64,000 nucleotides of DNA from Chloroflexota bacterium (GTDB lineage Bacteria; Chloroflexota; Anaerolineae; Anaerolineales; Anaerolineaceae). The first letter of the stretch is position 1. Every line of letters starts with the position of its first letter. The notes beneath the pieces are model-generated. The model was given only the letters and a program-made list of their open reading frames with translations. It ran no database searches and was not told where the DNA came from. The stretch spans positions 1 through 64,000 of the forward strand of contig JAEKNU010000003.1 in NCBI GenBank assembly GCA_016838895.1. The letters run 5' to 3'. Positions 8,882-18,114 of the stretch are shown in pieces. The position numbers and the translations under genes are program-made.

Positions 8882-11209
8882 TTAATCCAAAGCAGATGGT
8901 AATGCGCCTGCCTGGATTGCAGTATTGTAAATTTCATTCAATTGATTATATTTTTCTGGATCATTGTCCAAATCAAAATCAGATAAGTATTGTTCTGCTA
9001 AATCAAATTGTCCATAATTAGATGTTACCTGCATATATCCAGGCACAAGAATATAATCCAATCCATTTGTTCGATATAACCAGCGGCTAAATATCAAATG
9101 ATATAAACCATGATTTACATAATTATCAAATAACAGATCATTGCAGATCAGTCCTTCAATTGATTTTACAGTCTGATCATCATTTCCTCTGGCAATATCT
9201 AATTTTGCTTGCACGGTATCAATTGCGATCCATTGTTCACCAACCCATCTGGCTCGTTGCAACGCAACCTGAGCTTGATGATATTCAGTTTGTTTTATAA
9301 ATTCATCGGCTTGCTCGACATGAGTTAAAGATCGTTTTGACCTTTGTAATCCATCTTCAAGACTACACGAAAAATTATTTCGCAATTTTGTTTGCTGCCA
9401 AAAAGGGTGTGAACATGTATCTGGCGCTAAGGAAATTGCACTTTGATATTCCTGCAACGCATCACTGTTTCGATTCATCAACTCTAGAAAATACCCATAG
9501 ATCAGATAATGACTACTTTCCTGATTACTGATCGAAATCGCCTTTCGTATGTGATCAATAGCAATCACATGATCACCAGCATACCAATCCAGTATGGCTA
9601 AATCTGCCCATAAAAACGATGGGGAATCTTCAATATTGATACTCTTCCTGATGTTTGCACGGGCAAATTCTAAAGCAAGCTCATCGCCATTCTCTTCCCA
9701 TACGCGCACCCATGCCAAACCTGTTTCAGTATACAAATAGGATGAGATCGAATCACGCTTTGTACTGGATGATATTTTTTCTGCTGCCTGAATATATTTC
9801 CCTTGCTCATACAAGTTAACCCCCTGACGAAACGGCAATTGAATCCATATTGAATACACTCCGGCAACCAAAAGTATGCCTATTGGAATAAAAATTCCCC
9901 TCACATTGATTTCTCGCCAGACTTTTATATTTTCTAGGTTCATGGTCATGTATATCGCTAATAGCACTAAAAATACCATCATGATAAAAACCCAACCTGA
10001 ATAATCATCTAGCAAACTATGAAAGAAAAAGCCCGTAAAGGAAGCCAGATACGCCATTCCGGCTAGTTTCTTTTCACTGGGAAGCACTTTCCACTGCCGA
10101 ATCAACATGCGAATACCCTGAATATTCAGCATCAAGAAAGTAATCAATCCTATAACACCAAATTCGGCAAGGATTTGCAGCCAGGTACTATGCACGTGAT
10201 TTGGGAAATACCGCGGCGGAATGGTGGCATTGACATTCAATATTTCAAATGGTATTCTGCCGGGTCCAGCGCCAAACCAGGGATGATTCTGCCATATTTT
10301 TAAAGCATCTCCCCACATGACTTCACGGCTCGAAAAAATTGAGGTTCCATGAGTTGGATGCGAAACCAAATATCCACCAAATGCAATAACAATTATCAGA
10401 AATACAAAACCAATGAGAATTGATCCTGCAATAATTTTTTTCCTATTCCTATTCAGAAATCCTGTCTTATAGAAAAAAAGGACATAACCAAAAAAAACTG
10501 CACCCCACATCATCAATCCAAGATACCCACCTCTGGATGATGAAAAGGGCAAGCAGATACCATATAAGAAGTACCAGAATACTAATGCTATGCGAATACT
10601 TCTTCTTTTATTGTGAATCAGATAAACCAATCCTATTGGTGCCAGTAAATTTGCAACTGCCATTAAAGCATTAGAGTGCCCTATAAGTGAACTAAAACGA
10701 TAGATTGATGGCGGAAATATTTCATACGAGGCAATAGAAGTAAACCATCCTTGATAGGCCAGAAATACTTCCAGAACTGCTGAAAACAAATATAAACCAA
10801 CCACGCCAAAGAATGCAACCAGAAATCGCTCTTTTTCCAACCCATTTGCAAATAAATCTATCAACAAATATAGCAAAACAAAATAGCCGAGAATCGTGCT
10901 AATTCGCCATACACCTTGTCTTGGTACAGGCGATAATACCCATGAAGAGATAATTACCAACATGGATACCGCAACAACCCACTCTATCTCCAATCGCGGT
11001 AATTTTGCAAAACGATCCCGTCTGCGATCAAAAAAAGTAATGACCGCAAATACAACTGAGACAACTAAAAATGCGATTTGCACCCAATAGACACCATTCC
11101 ATATCATTCCCCCATAAATAGAAGTAACCAAAGCCAGGACAATAATTGCAATCTGAAGAACTGCTTTACTATCATAAAACGACTTAACCATTTTAATGAT
11201 AAATTTCAT
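8882..11209 (-). CDS. Wzy/O-antigen-ligase membrane protein with C-terminal TPRs (copy 2)
   Basis: 775 residues, same design as its neighbour: about twelve membrane helices, then helical repeats from about residue 455. The Wzy_C loop has SHPTHG, SREVMWGDAL and GAGPGRIPFE followed by NHVHSTWLQ, the ligase-type His motif. The alignable motifs indicate an old tandem duplication rather than a recent copy, since overall identity looks low. One copy may polymerise and the other ligate, or they may serve two glycans; sequence alone cannot say. GGGGGATT precedes the ATG. The formyltransferase gene lies 16 bp upstream in the same direction. Confidence 0.85.
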   Translation of the reverse strand: MKFIIKMVKSFYDSKAVLQIAIIVLALVTSIYGGMIWNGVYWVQIAFLVVSVVFAVITFFDRRRDRFAKLPRLEIEWVVAVSMLVIISSWVLSPVPRQGVWRISTILGYFVLLYLLIDLFANGLEKERFLVAFFGVVGLYLFSAVLEVFLAYQGWFTSIASYEIFPPSIYRFSSLIGHSNALMAVANLLAPIGLVYLIHNKRRSIRIALVFWYFLYGICLPFSSSRGGYLGLMMWGAVFFGYVLFFYKTGFLNRNRKKIIAGSILIGFVFLIIVIAFGGYLVSHPTHGTSIFSSREVMWGDALKIWQNHPWFGAGPGRIPFEILNVNATIPPRYFPNHVHSTWLQILAEFGVIGLITFLMLNIQGIRMLIRQWKVLPSEKKLAGMAYLASFTGFFFHSLLDDYSGWVFIMMVFLVLLAIYMTMNLENIKVWREINVRGIFIPIGILLVAGVYSIWIQLPFRQGVNLYEQGKYIQAAEKISSSTKRDSISSYLYTETGLAWVRVWEENGDELALEFARANIRKSINIEDSPSFLWADLAILDWYAGDHVIAIDHIRKAISISNQESSHYLIYGYFLELMNRNSDALQEYQSAISLAPDTCSHPFWQQTKLRNNFSCSLEDGLQRSKRSLTHVEQADEFIKQTEYHQAQVALQRARWVGEQWIAIDTVQAKLDIARGNDDQTVKSIEGLICNDLLFDNYVNHGLYHLIFSRWLYRTNGLDYILVPGYMQVTSNYGQFDLAEQYLSDFDLDNDPEKYNQLNEIYNTAIQAGALPSALD

Positions 11210-11225
11210 TTAATCCCCCAAAGCA

Positions 11226-11891
11226 TTAATGTTTATCCGCTTTGAAAAAAAATCTAGAGCCGGCGACTTCGATAAAGGCACCTTCGTATCCGGGATATGT
11301 TGCAGCACGAATACGTCTTTGAATCTCTTTTTCTTCCATATCCGCAGTGATTTTCTTTAGCTTTTGAAACTCCTTCATACGGTATGCTTCGCGGCTCCAT
11401 TTTTCATCGCTTTCTGGCAATGGCTGACCCAGTCTGATTGATGTCATAATCTCAAAAAATAGCGGAAGCATAAATGCATAACAGCGCTGAGTAACCGACC
11501 ACACAGTATCAGATTCAAGTACTGGGAATCGACGGATGGCAATAATTTTGCCGGAATCCACTTTTGGGGCCATGTAATGGCAGGTCACGCCGTATTCTTC
11601 CACACCGTGATAAATCGCAAAATTTGTACATCCGCTGCCTGGATACTCAGGGGGACCCGGATGAAAGTTTATTGCCCCAAATTTTGAATTATTGATCAAT
11701 TCGGCAGGAATAATCCAGGGGCATAAATAGGAGATCAGATAATCCCCTTTCCAATTCTTATATTCATCAGGTAGTTTTGAACCCGGAGTGGCCAACAACA
11801 TTTCTACATCGGTAAAATGCTGCCTCATAAATGCTTTAGCTAATTCAAAAAAATAATCATCTCGGTCTTTTCCGATAAAGAGAATCTGCAT
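11226..11891 (-). CDS. Formyltransferase-domain protein (sugar N-formylation candidate)
   Basis: 221 residues with a formyl_trans_N core. NFHPGPPEYPGSGC near 80-93 is the family His-Pro-Gly signature, and YGVTCHYMAPKVDSGKI carries the downstream Asp of the Asn/His/Asp catalytic set. It is shorter than methionyl-tRNA formyltransferase (about 310) and lacks that enzyme's C-terminal domain, so a role on amino sugars in the surrounding polysaccharide pathway is more likely than tRNA formylation; this is inference. The ATG at 11891 is preceded by AGGAGG, so it is favoured over the start at 11915. It is the first gene of the leftward block, divergent from the bi-domain oxidoreductase. Confidence 0.75.
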   Translation of the reverse strand: MQILFIGKDRDDYFFELAKAFMRQHFTDVEMLLATPGSKLPDEYKNWKGDYLISYLCPWIIPAELINNSKFGAINFHPGPPEYPGSGCTNFAIYHGVEEYGVTCHYMAPKVDSGKIIAIRRFPVLESDTVWSVTQRCYAFMLPLFFEIMTSIRLGQPLPESDEKWSREAYRMKEFQKLKKITADMEEKEIQRRIRAATYPGYEGAFIEVAGSRFFFKADKH

Positions 11892-11928
11892 ACTACCTCC
11901 TAGCCCTTTTCTCATTCCTGATATACAA

Positions 11929-11961
11929 ATTATATCATTCGTATCTATTCTGTAATATAAT
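11929..11961. promoter_or_regulatory. Divergent -10 elements
   Basis: TATAAT occurs on the minus strand at 11929-11934 (toward the formyltransferase) and on the plus strand at 11956-11961 (toward the oxidoreductase). No convincing -35 on either side. Confidence 0.45.
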
Positions 11962-12014
11962 GAAGTCGCCTAAATAAGGAATACCCCGAAACAAAAAGTA
12001 AGGTGATTGTACTT

Positions 12015-14204
12015 ATGAAACAATTATTACAATACATGAAAGATGGAAAGGCAGTTGTTGAAGAAGTACCGATTCCAACTCCGAAAAACAAAACTGCGCT
12101 GGTTAGAACAGGCGCTTCTCTTGTCTCTGCTGGCACTGAAAGGATGGTGGTGTCTTTCGCAGAAAAAAACCTGATTGGCAAAGCCGCATCACGGCCAGAC
12201 CTGGTAAAGCAAGTTCTTGATAAAGCCAAAAGGGAAGGAGTTCTCTCAACTGTTGAAGCTGCTTTCAATAAACTTGACGAACCCATGGCGCTTGGGTACT
12301 CTTCGTCCGGTATTATTGAAGCGATTGGCCCAGGTTTAGATGGATTTAAAATTGGAGACAGGGTGGCGTGTGCTGGCAGCGGATATGCTGTTCATGCAGA
12401 ATATGCTATTGTCCCCCAAAATCTGCTCGTGAAAATACCTGACTCTGTCAGCTATGAAGCCGCGGCTTTTGCTACGATTGCGGCGATATCACTTCAGGGA
12501 TTTCGCCTGGCGAACCCGCAAATTGGCGAAAATATCGCGATTATTGGCGCAGGTTTACTAGGGCTGATTACAGCAGAAATTGCCAAGGCCGCTGGCTGCA
12601 AGGTGATGTGTATTGACCTCATCCCTGATCGTATCTCGCTTGCAGAACAAATGGGACATCATGCTGTTTTACGACCCGATGCTGAGTCAGCATCTTTAAC
12701 ATTTACCGATGGCGCCGGCTTTGATCACATCCTCATCTGCGCTGATACCAGTTCAAATGATCCTGTTGAATTGGCTGGCAATATAGCCCGAGAAAAAGCA
12801 AATGTGGTTGCTGTGGGCGCTTTTGGTATGGATATCCCTCGCAAAACATACTATGCAAAAGAATTAAATCTGATTGTTTCACGCTCCTATGGTCCTGGCC
12901 GATACGATCCACAATACGAAGAATATGGACACGATTATCCTTTGGGATATATCCGTTGGACTGAAGGCCGAAACATCGCTGCAATTATTGATTTGCTGGC
13001 AGATGAGAAAATCAATATCGCTCCAATGGTAACACACCGTTTTCCAATTGAAGAAGCCGCTAATGCCTATCACCTAATCACTGGCAAAGCGAAAACACCT
13101 TTTCTTGGGGTTTTGCTAACTTACCCGATACACTCGGAAAATGTTCTGAAAAACACGACACCTTCCACACCACCAAGCACCACACAGGTGCATCCCCGAA
13201 AACAAATTTCAATGGGTATGATAGGTGCAGGAAATTATGCCAACGCGATCTTTTTGCCCGCGATTAAAAAAGTCGGCGGCATCAATAAAGTTGCTATTGC
13301 ATCCAGCTCGGGATTAAAAGCCGCCAATGCAGCAAAAAAATATCAATTTAGCATGGCAACTTCCGATGAAAATGATATTTTGGAAGCAGATAATATCGAA
13401 CTTGTTGCAATACTTACACGACATGATAGTCATGCTGCACAAATAATTAAAGCAATAAAACATTCGAAACACATTTTTTGTGAAAAACCGCTTGCCCTTA
13501 CTGAAAATGAAGTCATTGACATTGCTGCTGCAATGGAAAAAAATGCTGACCTGAAGTTAATGATCGGATTTAACCGTCGGTTTGCACCATTAACCCAACG
13601 TATGAAACGTTTCTTCCTTAATAATGATGAACCGATGTCCATTCACTATCGCATTAATGCAGGTGCCTTGCCGGATTCCCATTGGCTCAAAGAGCCTGAT
13701 GTTGGTGGTGGCAGGATCATTGGTGAAGGATGCCATTTTATTGATTTCATGACATACATGATTGGGAAACCACCCATCGCTGTATCAGCCGCGGAAATTC
13801 AAAAATCTGGTGCTTCGGATCATGAAAATGTTGTAGCCACCTATTATTTTCCGGATGGATCAATTGGTGTTATGTCTTACCTGGCAAATGGTGATAAATC
13901 CATGCCTAAAGAAAATATAGAAGTCTTTATGGGTGGAAAATCAGCAGTACTGAATGACTTTAGAAGTTTGAAACTTTATCATAAAGGATTTGCACGCAGT
14001 TTCAAATCATACTTCCGTCAGGATAAAGGCCAGCAAAACATGTGGAAAACATTTCTAAACAGTATTATGCAAAAAACTCCTGCGCCAATTCCTTATCATG
14101 ATTTATATCAGGTTACGCTGGCTTCCTTTTATACATTGCAATCGTTACGAAGTGGTGCAAAAGAGAACATACCACCGGTAAATACATTAATTAGGTCTGA
14201 ATGA
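12015..14204 (+). CDS. Bi-domain oxidoreductase: zinc-type ADH fused to Gfo/Idh/MocA
   Basis: 729 residues in two parts. Residues 1-370 are an MDR/zinc alcohol dehydrogenase-like domain (GDRVACAGSGYAVHAEY, then the Rossmann motif GAGLLGL). Residues 395-720 are a Gfo/Idh/MocA domain with nucleotide motif GAGNYA and the CEKPLALT signature carrying the EKP lysine, plus IGFNRRF. Such fusions recur in polysaccharide clusters and are thought to oxidise or epimerise sugar nucleotides; no defined reaction is established. The ATG at 12015 follows AAGGTGA by 8 bases, preferred over GTG at 12003. The heparinase-like gene starts 5 bp after its stop. Confidence 0.85.
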   Translation: MKQLLQYMKDGKAVVEEVPIPTPKNKTALVRTGASLVSAGTERMVVSFAEKNLIGKAASRPDLVKQVLDKAKREGVLSTVEAAFNKLDEPMALGYSSSGIIEAIGPGLDGFKIGDRVACAGSGYAVHAEYAIVPQNLLVKIPDSVSYEAAAFATIAAISLQGFRLANPQIGENIAIIGAGLLGLITAEIAKAAGCKVMCIDLIPDRISLAEQMGHHAVLRPDAESASLTFTDGAGFDHILICADTSSNDPVELAGNIAREKANVVAVGAFGMDIPRKTYYAKELNLIVSRSYGPGRYDPQYEEYGHDYPLGYIRWTEGRNIAAIIDLLADEKINIAPMVTHRFPIEEAANAYHLITGKAKTPFLGVLLTYPIHSENVLKNTTPSTPPSTTQVHPRKQISMGMIGAGNYANAIFLPAIKKVGGINKVAIASSSGLKAANAAKKYQFSMATSDENDILEADNIELVAILTRHDSHAAQIIKAIKHSKHIFCEKPLALTENEVIDIAAAMEKNADLKLMIGFNRRFAPLTQRMKRFFLNNDEPMSIHYRINAGALPDSHWLKEPDVGGGRIIGEGCHFIDFMTYMIGKPPIAVSAAEIQKSGASDHENVVATYYFPDGSIGVMSYLANGDKSMPKENIEVFMGGKSAVLNDFRSLKLYHKGFARSFKSYFRQDKGQQNMWKTFLNSIMQKTPAPIPYHDLYQVTLASFYTLQSLRSGAKENIPPVNTLIRSE

Positions 14205-14208
14205 ATTT

Positions 14209-16161
14209 ATGGATTCAACGAATAAAGTCATTCGTCTATTAAAAACAATCTCTGATCTCGGATTAATAAAATCCGCATCCTTTGCTACTTATCAATTGGC
14301 AAAGAAAAGCGGATTTTATCGTTTTTTCCCTCCAATTTCTGAGATTAATACTACTGCCTTTACAGCACCACATTGGCTTACTACTTTCTTCCCAATTAGA
14401 GAACAAATAATAAATCAACTACATCCTGACCAAATCAAATCAGTATTAAAAACCGCAGACCAAATTGTCTCAGGTGAGATGTTAGCATTTGGTTTGACGC
14501 CAATATCAATCATTTTTGATGATCAAACAAAAGCCGCACATTGGAGCCTGCTATCGGATAACTACGCAGATGGAGATGATATTAAACTGCATTGGGAAAC
14601 AGCCCGCTTTTCATGGGTATTTCCATTAATTCAGGCGCATATTCTCACGAACGATGCAAAATACTTTCAAACATTTCATGTAAATTTTCTGAAGTTTGTT
14701 GAACTCAACCCATACAACATGGGACTTCAATGGGCGTCCGGGCAAGAAGTTGCCTTTAGATTAATTGCCTTGATCAGTGCTTTCGCTGGCTTTAGTGTGC
14801 CAATCACAGCGGATGGGTCATTCAAGCATGAATTATTGCAGCAAATTTGGCTGCATTCCCAGCGTATACCCCCAACGCTGATTTATGCCCGTGCACAGAA
14901 TAATAATCATTTATTATCCGAAGCGCTTGCCTTATTCTATGCAGGTGCTTTTTTTGAGTCATTACCAGATGGAAATAAATTGCGAGACAAAGGCTGGCGT
15001 ATTTTCAATCAAACCATTCATCAGCAAATTCAGACGAATGGCACCTATGTACAGCAAAGCATAAATTATCATCGTTTGATGCTCACTGAGGCAACCTGGT
15101 TCAAAAAAATGGCAAATATGTTGTCCAGCCCTCTCCCTCTTGAAACTAAAACAAAACTGCTTGCAGCGACAAATTGGCTGGGACAATTTGTTCAACCCAC
15201 AACAGGTCAAACGCCAAATTTGGGACATAATGATGGCTCCCTGATTTTCCCATTATCTTGCACAGCATACAAAGACTATCGCTCCATACTTAACGCCAGT
15301 CAATTATCATTTGGAGACGCGCCTATCACCACACAAATGGATTATGCCGTCTGGCTTAATATCGCTAATCGCAAAGATCATTCATCAGTGGCAAATTCGA
15401 CTCTCCCGCATATCACTGGAAAAGCAATACAAATATACATGCGTGCTGAAACCTTCCCCGACCGTCCAGCACACGCGGATCAGAATCACACGGATATCTG
15501 GTTTGCAGGAGAGAACATAGCCCAGGATGCGGGCACCTACCGTTATACGGATTTACCACCCTGGAATAATGGCCTGGCTCACACCATCAACCATAATACG
15601 ATTACCATAAATGACGCTGATCAAATGACCTGGGCTGGCCGTTTCCGCTGGCTGGATTGGTCAAAAGGCAAATATATACTTGATGAGTGTAATGCACAAC
15701 AAATCACCGCAATTCATAATGGATATCAAAAATTAGGTGTCCTGCATAAGCGAACCGTAAAAAGTAATGGTGAACGACATATCCAGGTGACAGATAATCT
15801 GATTCCTCAAACCACCAATGCTATGATTCAAATTTGTCGAATACATTGGCTGCTCCCGGATGGCGATTGGAAAACAAAAGAGAATCATCTTGAATTAAAT
15901 ACGAAAAAAACACATATTCGCCTTTCTTTGAAAATTACAGTTGGTGAAGAAATTTTGCCATTTCCTTTTGCTATTTTACGGTGTGGGCAAGTTCTTCATG
16001 GTTCACTGCATACTGCTTTTCCCACACTGGGTTGGTATTCCCCAAGTTATAATGTAAAGGTGCCGGCTTTATCATTTTTGGCCACCATTGAAAAACCGAT
16101 TCTGCCGCTTACTTTAATAAGTCAATGGCAATTTTCAGTAAAACAGGATAGCGACAGGTAA
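14209..16161 (+). CDS. Heparinase II/III-family protein
   Basis: 650 residues. The N-terminal half is helical and resembles the alginate-lyase-like toroid domain of heparinase II/III proteins (WQTGQ-type region WASGQEVAFRL near 180, NNNHLLSEALAL near 225). The C-terminal half is a beta-sandwich with PAHADQNHTDIWF near 425 and NHNTITINDADQMTW near 465, matching the His/Tyr region of the family. No signal peptide is seen, unlike degradative heparinases, so a biosynthetic or editing role on an intracellular or membrane glycan is plausible. Tight linkage to the bi-domain oxidoreductase is a widespread arrangement in exopolysaccharide clusters. Confidence 0.82.
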   Translation: MDSTNKVIRLLKTISDLGLIKSASFATYQLAKKSGFYRFFPPISEINTTAFTAPHWLTTFFPIREQIINQLHPDQIKSVLKTADQIVSGEMLAFGLTPISIIFDDQTKAAHWSLLSDNYADGDDIKLHWETARFSWVFPLIQAHILTNDAKYFQTFHVNFLKFVELNPYNMGLQWASGQEVAFRLIALISAFAGFSVPITADGSFKHELLQQIWLHSQRIPPTLIYARAQNNNHLLSEALALFYAGAFFESLPDGNKLRDKGWRIFNQTIHQQIQTNGTYVQQSINYHRLMLTEATWFKKMANMLSSPLPLETKTKLLAATNWLGQFVQPTTGQTPNLGHNDGSLIFPLSCTAYKDYRSILNASQLSFGDAPITTQMDYAVWLNIANRKDHSSVANSTLPHITGKAIQIYMRAETFPDRPAHADQNHTDIWFAGENIAQDAGTYRYTDLPPWNNGLAHTINHNTITINDADQMTWAGRFRWLDWSKGKYILDECNAQQITAIHNGYQKLGVLHKRTVKSNGERHIQVTDNLIPQTTNAMIQICRIHWLLPDGDWKTKENHLELNTKKTHIRLSLKITVGEEILPFPFAILRCGQVLHGSLHTAFPTLGWYSPSYNVKVPALSFLATIEKPILPLTLISQWQFSVKQDSDR

Positions 16162-16176
16162 AGGTAAAAATTATCT

Positions 16177-17397
16177 ATGCATATATTGATCATTCATCAG
16201 GCTTTTGCAACATTAACAGAAGGCGGCGGTACGCGTCACTATGAGTTTTCCCGATATCTGGTACAAAATGGACATAATGTAACCATTATCACCAGCCCGA
16301 TCAGTTACCTGACCGGCGTATCAACCGTTCATCAAAAAAAATTCAAAATTATTGAGCAGCCCGAACCTGGTATGACAATCATTAAATCATATGCCTATCC
16401 TGCTTTGCACAAAAGTTTTGTGCATCGGGTGATAAATTTCATCAGTTTTATGCTCTCTTCATTCCTGGCTGGATTATCCGTTAAGGATGTTGATCTGGTT
16501 TGGGGCACCTCGCCGCCAATTTTTCAATCAGGTGCTGCCTGGTTAATTGCAAAATTCAAAAGAATTCCTTTTCTTTTTGAAGTACGCGATCTATGGCCTG
16601 CATTTGCCATTGAAATGGGCGTGTTAACCAATCCATTGTTGATTAAACCTGCACAATGGTTTGAAAAGCTGATGTACCGTCAGGCTGATCGTGTCATGGT
16701 TAATTCACCCGGCTATATTGAACATGTCAGCCAGCGCGGTGCAAAGCGTGTTGAATTAATCCCTAATGGTGGTGAGCCTGCCATGTTTTCTGAAAAGGCA
16801 GATGGTTTAGCTTTCCGAAAATCACATCAGCTTGAGGGCAAGTTTCTCATTCTCTATGCTGGTGCACATGGTTTGGCCAATGATTTAGATATTCTGATTC
16901 AGGCAGCAGATCAAGTCCGTGATCATAAGCATATACACTTTGTATTTATCGGGGATGGAAAAGAGAAAGAGAATTTGATCAACCATGCTGAACAGCTCAA
17001 GTTGGATAATGTAACCTTTTTATCAACTTGCTCCAAAGAAGAAATTGTTGATGTCATTAGTGCTGCAAATGTATGTGCAGCCATTTTGCAACCTATTCCC
17101 CTTTTTAAAACAACATTTCCAAATAAGGTTTTTGATTATCTGGTAGCGGAAAAACCTGTTTTATTGGCTATTGATGGTGTTATCCGTCAGGTTGTTGAAG
17201 ATGCAAATGCAGGTTTTTTCGTTGAACCAGGTGATCCAAATGTCATGGCAAAAACCATTCTTGAAATATCACAATCCCCTGATAAACTTATACTGATGGG
17301 TAAATCAGGTCGCAATTATGTAGCAAAGCATTATAATAGAAAAGACATAGCTGATAAATTGGCTATCCTAATCGAGGATATGGTGAAAGAAAAGTGA
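16177..17397 (+). CDS. GT4-family glycosyltransferase (WbuB-like)
   Basis: 406 residues with the GT-B fold. The N-terminal acceptor half has [13 protein letters not shown] near 16 and FEVRDLWP near 133. The donor half has the ELIPNGGE region, [26 protein letters not shown] and [15 protein letters not shown], which match the WbuB subgroup acting on lipid-linked sugars in O-antigen and capsule pathways. Its stop overlaps the GTG start of phoB by 4 bp, which couples expression of a polysaccharide enzyme to the phosphate response regulator. Confidence 0.88.
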   Translation: MHILIIHQAFATLTEGGGTRHYEFSRYLVQNGHNVTIITSPISYLTGVSTVHQKKFKIIEQPEPGMTIIKSYAYPALHKSFVHRVINFISFMLSSFLAGLSVKDVDLVWGTSPPIFQSGAAWLIAKFKRIPFLFEVRDLWPAFAIEMGVLTNPLLIKPAQWFEKLMYRQADRVMVNSPGYIEHVSQRGAKRVELIPNGGEPAMFSEKADGLAFRKSHQLEGKFLILYAGAHGLANDLDILIQAADQVRDHKHIHFVFIGDGKEKENLINHAEQLKLDNVTFLSTCSKEEIVDVISAANVCAAILQPIPLFKTTFPNKVFDYLVAEKPVLLAIDGVIRQVVEDANAGFFVEPGDPNVMAKTILEISQSPDKLILMGKSGRNYVAKHYNRKDIADKLAILIEDMVKEK

Positions 17398-18107
17398 GTG
17401 CTAAAAAAATTCTTGTAGTTGAAGATGAACGCTCCCTTCAAGAGACATTAAAATATAATCTTAGCAAGCAAGGGTACGACGTTGAAGTTACAGGTGATGG
17501 TGCAAAGGCTGTTCAGATCGCCAGAAAAATCTTGCCTGATTTAATCATACTGGATTTGATGCTCCCAGGTATGGATGGCCTCGAGGTTTGCAAGAATATT
17601 CGCCAGGATATGTCTACACCAATTATGATGGTTACAGCCAAAGATGAAGAAATAGACCGGGTCGTTGGTTTGGAAATTGGTGCCGATGATTACATGACCA
17701 AACCATTTTCCATGCGTGAGTTAATCGTTCGTGTAAAAGCGATGCTGCGTCGCGTGCGCATGGTAGAAGATGACGTTAAGCAATCCTTACAGGAAAAAGA
17801 AGAGCCATCTATTGTTGTCTTTGATAATTTGACGATTGATCCAATCCGCCGAGAAATATTGATCGATAACAAACCCTGTGCTTTCAAACCAAAAGAATAT
17901 GAATTACTGGTCTTCTTGGCGCAACATCAACGTCAGGTGCTAAGCAGAGAGCATATCCTTGAGAGAGTTTGGGGGTGGGACTATATCGGAGACAGCCGCA
18001 CGATTGATGTACATATTCGCTGGCTGCGCGGAAAAATAGAAAAAAATCCATCTGATCCCGAACGAATCATAACCGTGCGCGGTGCTGGCTATCGATTCGA
18101 AGGTTAA
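17394..18107 (+). CDS. phoB: PhoB/PhoP-type response regulator
   Basis: 237 residues. The receiver domain (1-120) has the acidic pair E10-D11-E12, phospho-acceptor Asp54 in [10 protein letters not shown], Thr in MVTAKD and Lys in DYMTKPF. The OmpR-type winged helix (about 140-235) ends in [15 protein letters not shown] and VRGAGYRF. It should bind phased direct repeats. Identity as the phosphate regulator rests on the adjacent PhoR-like kinase and the two pst/phoU gene sets. It starts with GTG inside the stop region of the glycosyltransferase gene, with GGTGAAAGA upstream as ribosome site. Confidence 0.9.
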   Translation: MSAKKILVVEDERSLQETLKYNLSKQGYDVEVTGDGAKAVQIARKILPDLIILDLMLPGMDGLEVCKNIRQDMSTPIMMVTAKDEEIDRVVGLEIGADDYMTKPFSMRELIVRVKAMLRRVRMVEDDVKQSLQEKEEPSIVVFDNLTIDPIRREILIDNKPCAFKPKEYELLVFLAQHQRQVLSREHILERVWGWDYIGDSRTIDVHIRWLRGKIEKNPSDPERIITVRGAGYRFEG

Positions 18108-18114
18108 TTTCATC

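Noticed and set aside
11226-11891. Methionyl-tRNA formyltransferase (fmt)
   Set aside because: Protein is about 90 residues too short, lacks the C-terminal domain, and sits in a glycan locus rather than near def.
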